A program made the position numbers and the translations under genes. DNA of 7,542 nucleotides. It comes from JAYELX01 sp964544065. Its GTDB lineage: Bacteria; Chloroflexota; Anaerolineae; Anaerolineales; UBA11858. The notes beneath the pieces were generated by a model. That model did no database searches. It had not been told where the DNA came from and saw only the letters and a program-made list of their open reading frames with translations. The stretch's first letter is position 1. Every line of letters begins with the position of its first letter. This document shows positions 1 through 4,935 of this stretch, one piece after another. Where the stretch lies: the NCBI GenBank assembly GCA_964544065.1, contig CAZJBA010000146.1, positions 1-7,542 of the forward strand, read 5' to 3'.

Positions 1-66
1 TCACCACAGGTTTGGAAATCTCGGCTACATATTCCCCGATTTTTTGAGAAGATACGTGGGCTCCTT

Positions 67-110
67 CTTAAAAACAAAAGACCGGCTCATCTTGCATAGA
101 GGCCGGTCTT
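67..110 (-). terminator. Rho-independent terminator downstream of the CBM48 gene
   Basis: A perfect 9-bp stem (AAGACCGGC at 78-86 against GCCGGTCTT at 102-110) has a loop of about 15 nt. Read on the minus strand it is followed at once by a T-rich tract (TTTGTTTTTAAG, about 77-66). It begins 23 bases beyond the stop codon of the minus-strand CBM48 gene and points the same way, so it most likely ends that transcript. The plus-strand side lacks an equally good T tract. Confidence 0.75.
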
Positions 111-132
111 CGGATCGAAAAATCGAATTTGT

Positions 133-426
133 TCATACAACCACGACGGAGTCTTCCGAACCAAACTCGTTGGGAACGTAGTTATCGGCTTCCCAGTCGT
201 TCTCCCAGCGCTCACCATCAACCCAATAACGGTAGCGATATTCTTGGCCCGCGTCAAGATAAATTGTGCGCGAGAAACGGCCACCTTTTCGTTCTTTCAG
301 GGGATGAGCTTCTTTATCCCAATCGTTGAATTCACCAGCGACAGAAACCCTTTCAGCGCCCATTTCGGCGGGAACTTCAAAGGTCACCCGGCAAGAATTA
401 CCGGTCTTTGTATAGGTTTTTTTCAT
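133..426 (-). CDS. Stand-alone CBM48 / isoamylase N-terminal-like carbohydrate-binding protein
   Basis: A 97-residue cytosolic protein made of essentially one immunoglobulin-like early-set domain of the CBM48 / AMPK glycogen-binding type. Visible hallmarks are the strand VTFEVPAEMGAERVSVAGEFNDWD (residues about 14-37, with the family GEFNDW turn), then the YRYRYWVDGERWENDWEADNYVPNEFG block (about 63-89), which carries aromatic residues W68, W74 and W78. No catalytic domain, signal peptide or membrane segment is present. Small proteins of this type are presumed to bind alpha-glucans such as glycogen or to act as adaptors; the partner is not visible here. The start is supported by AAAGGAG (434-440) seven bases upstream of the ATG. 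A hairpin terminator follows the gene, suggesting a monocistronic unit. Family assignment is strong; the physiological role is inference. Confidence 0.85.
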   Translation of the reverse strand: MKKTYTKTGNSCRVTFEVPAEMGAERVSVAGEFNDWDKEAHPLKERKGGRFSRTIYLDAGQEYRYRYWVDGERWENDWEADNYVPNEFGSEDSVVVV

Positions 427-493
427 TGTTTCACTCCTTTTGAACTTTTCTGAGGGGTTTGGCGATCCCCTCGACGAACCAACAGGCGGAAGG

Positions 494-520
494 ATAACAC
501 AACAAATAGACTTCCGTCAA
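494..520 (-). promoter_or_regulatory. Possible sigma70-type promoter for the CBM48 gene
   Basis: On the minus strand TTGACG (515-520) is a 5/6 match to a -35 box. TGTTAT (494-499) is a partial -10 match with short 15-bp spacing. It lies about 70 bases upstream of the CBM48 start codon, in the 209-bp gap after the deacetylase gene. The call rests on motif similarity only, and the spacing is below optimum. Otherwise this gap holds only a small GAGGGG/CCCCTC hairpin (452-472) with no T tract. Confidence 0.3.
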
Positions 521-635
521 CCGATTTCAACCTGAGGCACAGGGCAATCTACATATGGGCGTTTATCCAGCCCCAAAGATTTCGCCACCCAACTTGAAAC
601 CGGCGACCTCCAGGCGAGGCGTGAAGACAGAGGGA

Positions 636-1661
636 TCACAGATTCCAAACATTTTTCGCCTCTTGCAACATGGAGCGCCAGGTCTCCGTTGGGGCCTGCT
701 GAGGCGGACCCAAACGATCTTCCCACGCCCGAGACAAGAGAGCAGCGACCACAGCCTGGGTGCAGACCGCGGCAGCGTCTAAATCATATCCTCCTTCCAA
801 GACGAGGGCGATTCGCCCCTGGCAATGTTCATCGGCCCAACCAACCAGAGCTTGGATCAGGTTCTCGTACCCCGTGGCCGAGAGCAACAACTGCCCCAAG
901 GGGTCGCGCCAAAGGGAGTCAAAGCCATAACTGACCAGGATCATCTCCGGGGCAAAGCGATCCAAGAGCGGCAAGATGGCCTCCGCCATGACCGTCTCGA
1001 AGGCCTCATCTCCGGAACGGGGCGGCAAGGGGAAGTTAGCCGTCGTCCGTTCTCCCTCCCCCGCGCCGGTCTCGGTCACCCGGCCCGTGCCGGGATAATG
1101 GGGGGACTGGTGGGTCGAGAAATAGAACACATCGCCGCGCTGCCAGAAAATATCCTGCGTGCCGTTGCCATGATGCTGATCCAAATCGACGATGGCGACA
1201 CGACCAGCATCCCTGCTGCGAATCAAGTCTTCGGCGGCCAGGGCGACGTTGTTGAGCAAACAAAAGCCCATCGCCCTGCTCGACGTGGCGTGATGCCCCG
1301 GCGGGCGCGTCAAGGCAAAACCGCGCCGTGATTGACCATCCCAAACCGATCTGGCCACGGCGATGGCGCCACCCGCGGCTTTGAGGGCCAAATCCCAGGT
1401 TTCCGTGGTGGTGTAGGTATCCAAATCCATCGAACGTCCCTGCGAAGAGGCCGCTTCCAGCGAGGACAAATAGTCCGGCGTGTGAATCGATTCCAAAACC
1501 TGTTCAGGCACCTGGACAGGTTCCAGGTGAGGGAAAGAGTCCCACCAACCGATTTGCTTTAGCCCTCGTACCATGGCCTCCACCCGCTCGGGGCGTTCGG
1601 GATGGGTATACTCTCGATGGCCTTCATGTCCCTGAGGATAAAAATAGACTAACTCGTGCAT
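636..1661 (-). CDS. Histone deacetylase family protein (AcuC / acetylpolyamine amidohydrolase type)
   Basis: A 341-residue zinc-dependent deacetylase of the arginase/deacetylase superfamily, expected to be cytosolic and to remove acetyl groups from lysine side chains or small amines; the true substrate cannot be read from sequence. The family motifs appear in order: HPERPERV (20-27), RPPGHHA with the catalytic His pair H123/H124, DLDQHHGNGT (159-168) with zinc ligands D161 and H163, STHQSPHYPGTG (182-193), GFD with zinc ligand D248, and LEGGYD with catalytic Tyr Y292. All catalytic and metal residues are present and the length fits the bacterial family, so the enzyme should be active. The ATG at 1661 has GGGAG about six bases upstream. 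It is transcribed divergently from the pRiA4b ORF-3 family gene, from a shared gap that has an extended -10 for each direction. I left the gene symbol empty because acuC-type and polyamine-type homologues cannot be separated here. Confidence 0.93.
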   Translation of the reverse strand: MHELVYFYPQGHEGHREYTHPERPERVEAMVRGLKQIGWWDSFPHLEPVQVPEQVLESIHTPDYLSSLEAASSQGRSMDLDTYTTTETWDLALKAAGGAIAVARSVWDGQSRRGFALTRPPGHHATSSRAMGFCLLNNVALAAEDLIRSRDAGRVAIVDLDQHHGNGTQDIFWQRGDVFYFSTHQSPHYPGTGRVTETGAGEGERTTANFPLPPRSGDEAFETVMAEAILPLLDRFAPEMILVSYGFDSLWRDPLGQLLLSATGYENLIQALVGWADEHCQGRIALVLEGGYDLDAAAVCTQAVVAALLSRAWEDRLGPPQQAPTETWRSMLQEAKNVWNL

Positions 1662-1696
1662 GCTTCACTCCCAATGATCTTCATCCGTATAAATTA

Positions 1697-1705
1697 ATTG
1701 TACCA
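1697..1705 (-). promoter_or_regulatory. Extended -10 promoter element driving the deacetylase gene
   Basis: On the minus strand the bases read TGGTACAAT, matching the extended -10 pattern TGN-TATAAT with one mismatch in the hexamer. Transcription would start near 1690, giving a leader of about 30 nt before the ATG at 1661. It is the exact inverted copy of the plus-strand element at 1734-1742. No convincing -35 box was found, as expected for an extended -10 promoter. Confidence 0.5.
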
Positions 1706-1733
1706 GTATCTTGGCACCAAACCACAATTCTAT

Positions 1734-1742
1734 TGGTACAAT
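1734..1742 (+). promoter_or_regulatory. Extended -10 promoter element driving the pRiA4b ORF-3 / AlaX operon
   Basis: TGGTACAAT matches TGN-TATAAT with one hexamer mismatch. Transcription would start near 1749, giving a leader of about 40 nt before the ATG at 1791. This position argues against the upstream in-frame ATG at 1698, which would lie before the promoter. It pairs as an inverted repeat with 1697-1705. Confidence 0.5.
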
Positions 1743-1790
1743 AGGGTTACCTCATTCAAATCCAAGTTCGTGGTCTCCCAGGAGAAAATC

Positions 1791-2519
1791 ATGAATCAAA
1801 AAGATAGATCTTACGGGAAATGTTTCTTTTGCGAAAAATCTTACACTTCCAGAGGCATGAGTCGCCACCTCAAAGCGTGTAAAGCTCGCCAAGAGGCCCA
1901 TGCCGCCGAGGGAAACAAAGCTTTTCGCCTGCTGCACATCAAGGCGCGAGGAGGTTATATGCCCGATTTTTGGCTTCACCTCGAAACAGCCGCCAAATCA
2001 ACCCTGGCCGACCTGGATGAATTCTTTCGAGCCATCTGGATGGAATGCTGCGGCCACCTGAGCCAGTTCATCATTGACGATATGTATTACTCAGCAAACC
2101 TTGAGGGCGACTTCGGCTTTTCTTTTAGAGAAGAAAAGGATATCAACACTCCCTTGCGGAGAGTCGCCCGCCCCGGAGACGAATTTAAATACGAATACGA
2201 CTTTGGCACAACCACGCCGGTGACGCTAAAGGTGATGGACGAACGCGAAGGCGTGCCGCCAGAAGAGGGCATCAAAGTGATGGCGCGCAACTATCTCCCC
2301 GACATCCGCTGCGAGGTGTGCGACCAATCCGCCGCGCATATGCTTTCATGGGAGTATCCCATCACGCCGTATTGCCAGGAACATGCTGAAGAACACCACA
2401 AGTGGCCGGAAGGTTTTCTGCCGGTGGTCAATTCCCCCCGTATCGGCGATTGCGGTTACACGGGCCCCCGGAATGAGAAATACATTTTCGACGAAATCTA
2501 TCAACCCGAGGAGAAATGA
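1791..2519 (+). CDS. pRiA4b ORF-3 family protein with two putative zinc-binding clusters
   Basis: A 242-residue soluble protein. The central part (about 46-150) fits the plasmid pRiA4b ORF-3-like domain: an LHIKARGGYMPDFWLHLE strand, then STLADLDEFFRAIWMECCGHLSQF (70-93) and the FKYEYDFGTTTPVTLKV block (132-148). The biochemical role of that family is unknown; database names that mention IS1096 or TnpR do not imply a transposon here. The N-terminus carries C11-x2-C14-x11-H26-x3-C30, a C2HC zinc-finger pattern. The C-terminal part has C174-x2-C177 with C195-x2-H198, a second likely metal site. The reading frame is open back to 1698, but the ATG at 1791 is preferred: GGAG lies six bases upstream at 1781-1784, the promoter is at 1734-1742, and family homology begins after it. 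The stop overlaps the AlaX start, so the two genes are co-translated. Nucleic-acid binding is plausible from the fingers but is inference. Confidence 0.85.
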   Translation: MNQKDRSYGKCFFCEKSYTSRGMSRHLKACKARQEAHAAEGNKAFRLLHIKARGGYMPDFWLHLETAAKSTLADLDEFFRAIWMECCGHLSQFIIDDMYYSANLEGDFGFSFREEKDINTPLRRVARPGDEFKYEYDFGTTTPVTLKVMDEREGVPPEEGIKVMARNYLPDIRCEVCDQSAAHMLSWEYPITPYCQEHAEEHHKWPEGFLPVVNSPRIGDCGYTGPRNEKYIFDEIYQPEEK

Positions 2520-3244
2520 TGACTGACTTGCTCTACCATCAGGACAGTTACCTGAAAGAATTCGATGCCGCCGTTACGGGTGTCGATGATAAAAACCATG
2601 GCGTTGTACTCAACCGGACCGCCTTCTTTCCCGGCGGCGGGGGACAACCTGCCGACTTCGGCAGTCTCGCCGTTGAAGGGCAGACCCATCCGGTCAAGCG
2701 GGCCAAACGAATCAAGGGTGAGATCGTCCACTTGCTGGAGGGTGACTCCCCTCTACCCGAGATAGGCGCTACCGTTATGGGAGAGATCGACTGGGGTCAC
2801 CGCTACAAACTGATGCGCACGCACACGACCATGCACATCCTTTGCGGCGTGATCTGGCGAGATTACGAATCTTCGGTCACGGGCGGCAACATGGAGCCGC
2901 TCAAAGGGCGGATGGACTTCGAGTTCGAGACGATGCGCAAGGAACTGGTCGAAACGATCGAAGAGGCCGTCAACGCTGAGGTCGCCAACGCCAGGCCAAT
3001 CAGCACGCGGATTTTGCCGCGGGAAGAAGCCTTTCAAATCCCCGACCTGATTCGCACCAAGATCAACCTGCTGCCCAAATTCATCCAGGAAGTGCGGGTG
3101 GTCGAAATCGAGGGGCTTGACCTACAAGCCGATGGGGGAACCCACGTGAAAAACACATCCGAGGTGGGAGAGATTCGCGTTGTCGATTACAAGAGCAAGG
3201 GCAAGATCAACAAGCGCATCTACGTGGAGGTGGGTGAACAGTAA
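2519..3244 (+). CDS. Alanyl-tRNA editing protein, AlaX type
   Basis: A 241-residue stand-alone homologue of the alanyl-tRNA synthetase editing domain, expected to hydrolyse mischarged Ser-tRNA(Ala) (or Gly-tRNA(Ala)) in the cytosol. The N-terminal beta-barrel part has TAFFPGGGGQPAD (34-46). The editing core has the zinc motif H102-x3-H106 in RTHTTMHIL, and QADGGTHVKNTSEVG (203-217) with H209. Length and architecture fit the AlaX-M class. The position usually filled by the zinc-ligand Cys of the C-x3-H motif is Asp (D205), a variation worth noting. GAGGAG (2508-2513) lies five bases before the ATG at 2519 but only two before an adjacent ATG at 2516, so I chose 2519; either start overlaps the upstream stop (TGATG or ATGA), indicating translational coupling. 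The final Glu-Gln-stop lies inside an ACAGT repeat, which may have replaced the original C-terminal end. Confidence 0.88.
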   Translation: MTDLLYHQDSYLKEFDAAVTGVDDKNHGVVLNRTAFFPGGGGQPADFGSLAVEGQTHPVKRAKRIKGEIVHLLEGDSPLPEIGATVMGEIDWGHRYKLMRTHTTMHILCGVIWRDYESSVTGGNMEPLKGRMDFEFETMRKELVETIEEAVNAEVANARPISTRILPREEAFQIPDLIRTKINLLPKFIQEVRVVEIEGLDLQADGGTHVKNTSEVGEIRVVDYKSKGKINKRIYVEVGEQ

Positions 3245-3287
3245 CAGTGAACAGTAAACAGTTTACAGTACACTGTGATGAAACAGT
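3238..3287 (+). repeat. ACAGT tandem heptad repeat with nested palindrome
   Basis: ACAGT occurs at 3238, 3244, 3251, 3258, 3265 and 3283; the four copies from 3244 to 3269 keep an exact 7-nt period. Within them GTAAAC-A-GTTTAC (3254-3266) is a perfect palindrome, flanked by ACAGTG (3244-3249) and its complement CACTGT (3271-3276). The array covers the AlaX stop codon and ends next to the ribosome-binding site (AAGGAG, 3288-3293) of the HEPN gene. It resembles short tandem heptanucleotide repeats seen in other bacterial intergenic regions. A hairpin or operator role is inference. Confidence 0.7.
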
Positions 3288-3303
3288 AAGGAGATGAATA
3301 GCG

Positions 3304-3693
3304 ATGGCAGATCGATCTTTGGACTGGTTGAAACAAGCTGAAAAAGACTTGGAACTGGCGAAGATTTCTCAACAGGCTGACCGTCACGAATGGGCTTGTT
3401 TTGCCGCCCAACAATCTGCGGAAAAGGCGGTTAAAGCGCTTCATCTGTGTCTGAAGCAAGAAGCTTGGGGCCACGTGATAGCTCAGTTGTTACGGGTATT
3501 GCCCCAAGCGCTGAATGTACCTGAAGAGATCATCGAAAAGGGAAAGGTGCTCGACAACTTCTACATCCCAACTCGCTACGCAAATGGACATCCCAGCGGA
3601 GCACCTTTCGAACATTATGGACGCTTGCAAAGTGAGGAGGCGATCAAGTATGCCGGTGAGATCCTTGACTTCGTCCGTCTTGAAATGGCCTGA
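3304..3693 (+). CDS. HEPN domain protein, probable toxin of a HEPN/MNT pair
   Basis: A 129-residue, mostly helical HEPN protein. Visible features are the N-terminal WLKQAEKDLELAK helix (8-20), the EWACFAAQQSAEKAVKALHL core helix (29-48), GHVIAQLL (56-63), and the FYIPTRYANGHPSGAPFEHY loop (86-105). R91 and H96 form an R-x4-H motif like that of HEPN ribonucleases. An MNT nucleotidyltransferase is encoded directly downstream with a 44-base overlap, a layout typical of two-gene HEPN/MNT modules, many of which behave as toxin-antitoxin pairs. The HepT-type R-x4-H-x-Y motif would need a Tyr at residue 98, where this protein has Ser; Y105 is the nearest Tyr downstream. AAGGAG lies ten bases upstream of the ATG. 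The length is normal and I see no damage. Toxic RNase activity is inferred from family and motif. Confidence 0.82.
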   Translation: MADRSLDWLKQAEKDLELAKISQQADRHEWACFAAQQSAEKAVKALHLCLKQEAWGHVIAQLLRVLPQALNVPEEIIEKGKVLDNFYIPTRYANGHPSGAPFEHYGRLQSEEAIKYAGEILDFVRLEMA

Positions 3694-4030
3694 CCAACAA
3701 GAAATCCATGCTGTTGTTCAGCAATGGGCTGAGCAGTGCAGCCAAAAACACGCTGGCGTTTTACAGATCGGCTATTTTGGCTCCTATGCCCGCGGCGATT
3801 GGGGTGTTGGCAGCGATTTGGACCTTCTCGTCGTTGTAGAAAGGAGCAAACAACCCTTCGAGCGCCGCGCTCTGGCATGGGACCTTTCTGCCCTGCCGGT
3901 ACCCGCCGATCTTCTCATCTATACACGCTCAGAATGGAAAACTTTACAAGCTCAAAATAAGCGTTTTTATGAAACAATTCGAAAGGAAATTGTCTGGGTG
4001 GTCAAAAAGGAGCAGATAGCCTTCAAATAG
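3650..4030 (+). CDS. MNT-type nucleotidyltransferase, probable antitoxin partner of the HEPN protein
   Basis: A 126-residue minimal nucleotidyltransferase of the DNA polymerase beta superfamily. It has GYFGSYARGD (41-50) with the G44-S45 pair, SDLDLLVVV (55-63) with catalytic Asp D56 and D58, and a third acidic residue D87 in VPADLLIY. In HEPN/MNT modules such enzymes can neutralise the toxin, in the best-studied MntA/HepT case by adenylylating it. The frame is open back to 3515, but GAGGAGG (3634-3640) nine bases before the ATG at 3650 and the absence of homology upstream favour this start. It overlaps the HEPN gene by 44 bases in another frame, so the two are co-translated. The stop is two bases before the degraded activase start. 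The gene appears intact. Confidence 0.85.
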   Translation: MPVRSLTSSVLKWPDQQEIHAVVQQWAEQCSQKHAGVLQIGYFGSYARGDWGVGSDLDLLVVVERSKQPFERRALAWDLSALPVPADLLIYTRSEWKTLQAQNKRFYETIRKEIVWVVKKEQIAFK

Positions 4031-4032
4031 AC

Positions 4033-4116
4033 ATGAACGCGAGCATCGTTTTCGACATCAAAAAATTTTCCCTGCCCGATGGGCCGGGCATCCGCACGAC
4101 CGTTTTTCTAAAGGGT
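4033..4116 (+). pseudogene. N-terminal remnant of a glycyl-radical enzyme activating protein (radical SAM)
   Basis: The first 28 codons encode a textbook N-terminus of PflA-like activases: IVFDIKKFSLPDGPGIRTT (residues 5-23) followed by VFLKG. A family member would continue with the CxxxCxxC iron-sulfur cluster motif. Instead the sequence passes near 4114-4121 into glycyl-radical enzyme coding sequence in another frame. The original frame runs on to 4299 as meaningless sequence. The shared bases at the join (AAGGGTGCCCA could encode both the activase Lys-Gly-Cys-Pro, less one G, and the enzyme's Pro-Thr) suggest a short-homology deletion. No well-spaced ribosome-binding site is seen; AAGGAG at 4007-4012 is 20 bases away. 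Without the cluster motif it cannot function. Confidence 0.8.
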
Positions 4117-4849
4117 GCCCACGATCAGCGCAGAGCGGGCACAACTGTTGACCGAATTCCATCGACACGAAAAGGGGCTCGGATCGATTCCGGTGCAACG
4201 GGCCAAGGCATTTGCTTACATCATGGAGCACAAAGCCATTTGCATCAACCCCGGACGATTGGATCAACATCTATACCCTTTCTACAAAGCCGTTCTTGAG
4301 GCCGGCAGATTAACAGAGGAAGAGGCCAGGGAACTACTGCAATGCTTCTGGATCAAGTTCAATAACCAGCCCGCGCCGCCCAAGGTGGGCGTCACCGCCC
4401 AGGAGAGCGGCACGTATACCGATTTTGCCACCATCAACACAGGCGGACTGAAGCCCGACGGCTCCGACGGCGTCAACGAGGTCACCTATCTGATCCTGGA
4501 GGTGATCGAAGAGATGCGCCTGTTGCAGCCCAGCTCCAACCTGCAACTGAGTAAGAAGAATCCGAACCGGTTTCTGAAGCGGGTCGCCGAGATCATCCAC
4601 ACGGGTTTTGGGCAACCTTCCATTTTTAACGTCGACGTGGTCGTCCAAGAGATGGTCAGGGCGGGGAAAAGCATCGTCGATGCGCGTCAAGGCGGCACCA
4701 GCGGGTGTGTCGAGACAGGGGCGTTCGGCAAGGAGAACTACAACCTGACCGGCTACTTCAACCTGCCCTAGGTGCTGGAGATCACGCTGAACAACGGTAT
4801 CAACCCACGGACAGGCGAGCAGATCGGGCTACAAACCGGAAAAATATAA
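4115..4849 (+). pseudogene. Glycyl-radical enzyme (PFL2 / dehydratase-lyase type), multiply deleted remnant
   Basis: The frame encodes PTISAERAQLLTEF and IMEHKAICINPG, typical N-terminal parts. It then jumps at about 4247-4255 to RLDQHLYPFYKAVLEAGRLT, FNNQPAPPKVGVTAQESGTY, LLQPSSNLQLS and the active-site segment SGCVETGAFGKE, with the thiyl-radical Cys codon at 4706-4708 and Glu two residues later. Full-length family members (about 800 residues) have a few hundred residues between NPG and RLDQ, so an in-frame deletion at a shared Asn-Pro-Gly is inferred. A TAG at 4769-4771 replaces the Lys expected after NLP; the frame then resumes recognisably (VLEITLNNGINPRTGEQIGLQTG) and ends with TAA at 4847-4849 beside a dispersed repeat. 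The C-terminal glycyl-radical domain is absent. The CVE motif fits choline TMA-lyase and dehydratase classes rather than classical pyruvate formate-lyase; the substrate is undetermined. The open part before the amber codon spans 4115-4771. Confidence 0.85.
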
Positions 4850-4850
4850 A

Positions 4851-4895
4851 AATCTGTGAAAATTCGCCCAATCCGTGGCATCCGTGTTCCATTTC
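4851..4895 (+). repeat. Dispersed intergenic repeat, copy 1
   Basis: This 45-base stretch aligns without gaps to 7037-7081 with 39 of 45 identical bases and shares the exact end ATCCGTGTTCCATTTC. It is built from degenerate AATCCGTG-like sub-units. It starts two bases after the terminal TAA of the glycyl-radical remnant, where homology to that enzyme ends. Confidence 0.8.
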
Positions 4896-4935
4896 TGTGA
4901 GTACAGCAAATCCACTGTGAGAAAAGGAGAAAAAC

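Noticed and set aside
1..66. A gene fragment at the left edge, for example a minus-strand frame reading EGAHVSSQKIGEYVAEISKPVV or plus-strand frames
   Set aside because: The minus frame is open to the edge and AAGGAG lies nearby, but no start codon follows at a usable distance, and a TAA precedes it. The stretch is too short to identify any family.
452..472. GAGGGG/CCCCTC hairpin as a terminator
   Set aside because: It has a six-base stem and no T tract on either strand.
825..1344. Open frames of 168 aa (plus) and 102 aa (minus) overlapping the deacetylase gene
   Set aside because: They are shadows of a clear catalytic gene: low-complexity Arg/Gly/Pro-rich translations with no recognisable domains.
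1698..1790. N-terminal extension of the pRiA4b ORF-3 family protein starting at 1698
   Set aside because: The ATG at 1698 lies upstream of the likely promoter (1734-1742), has no ribosome-binding site, and the extra 31 residues show no family resemblance. GGAG at 1781-1784 supports 1791.
3515..3649. Longer MNT protein starting at 3515 inside the HEPN gene
   Set aside because: The extra 45 residues are a frame-shifted reading of HEPN coding sequence, rich in Ser and Arg. A strong GAGGAGG precedes the ATG at 3650.
4769..4771. In-frame TAG in the glycyl-radical gene read as pyrrolysine, given the MttB-family neighbour
   Set aside because: The position is a Lys in the family (Asn-Leu-Pro-Lys), the gene also lacks its glycyl-radical domain and has an internal deletion, and the MttB homologue itself has no internal amber codon. 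A nonsense mutation in a decaying gene is simpler.
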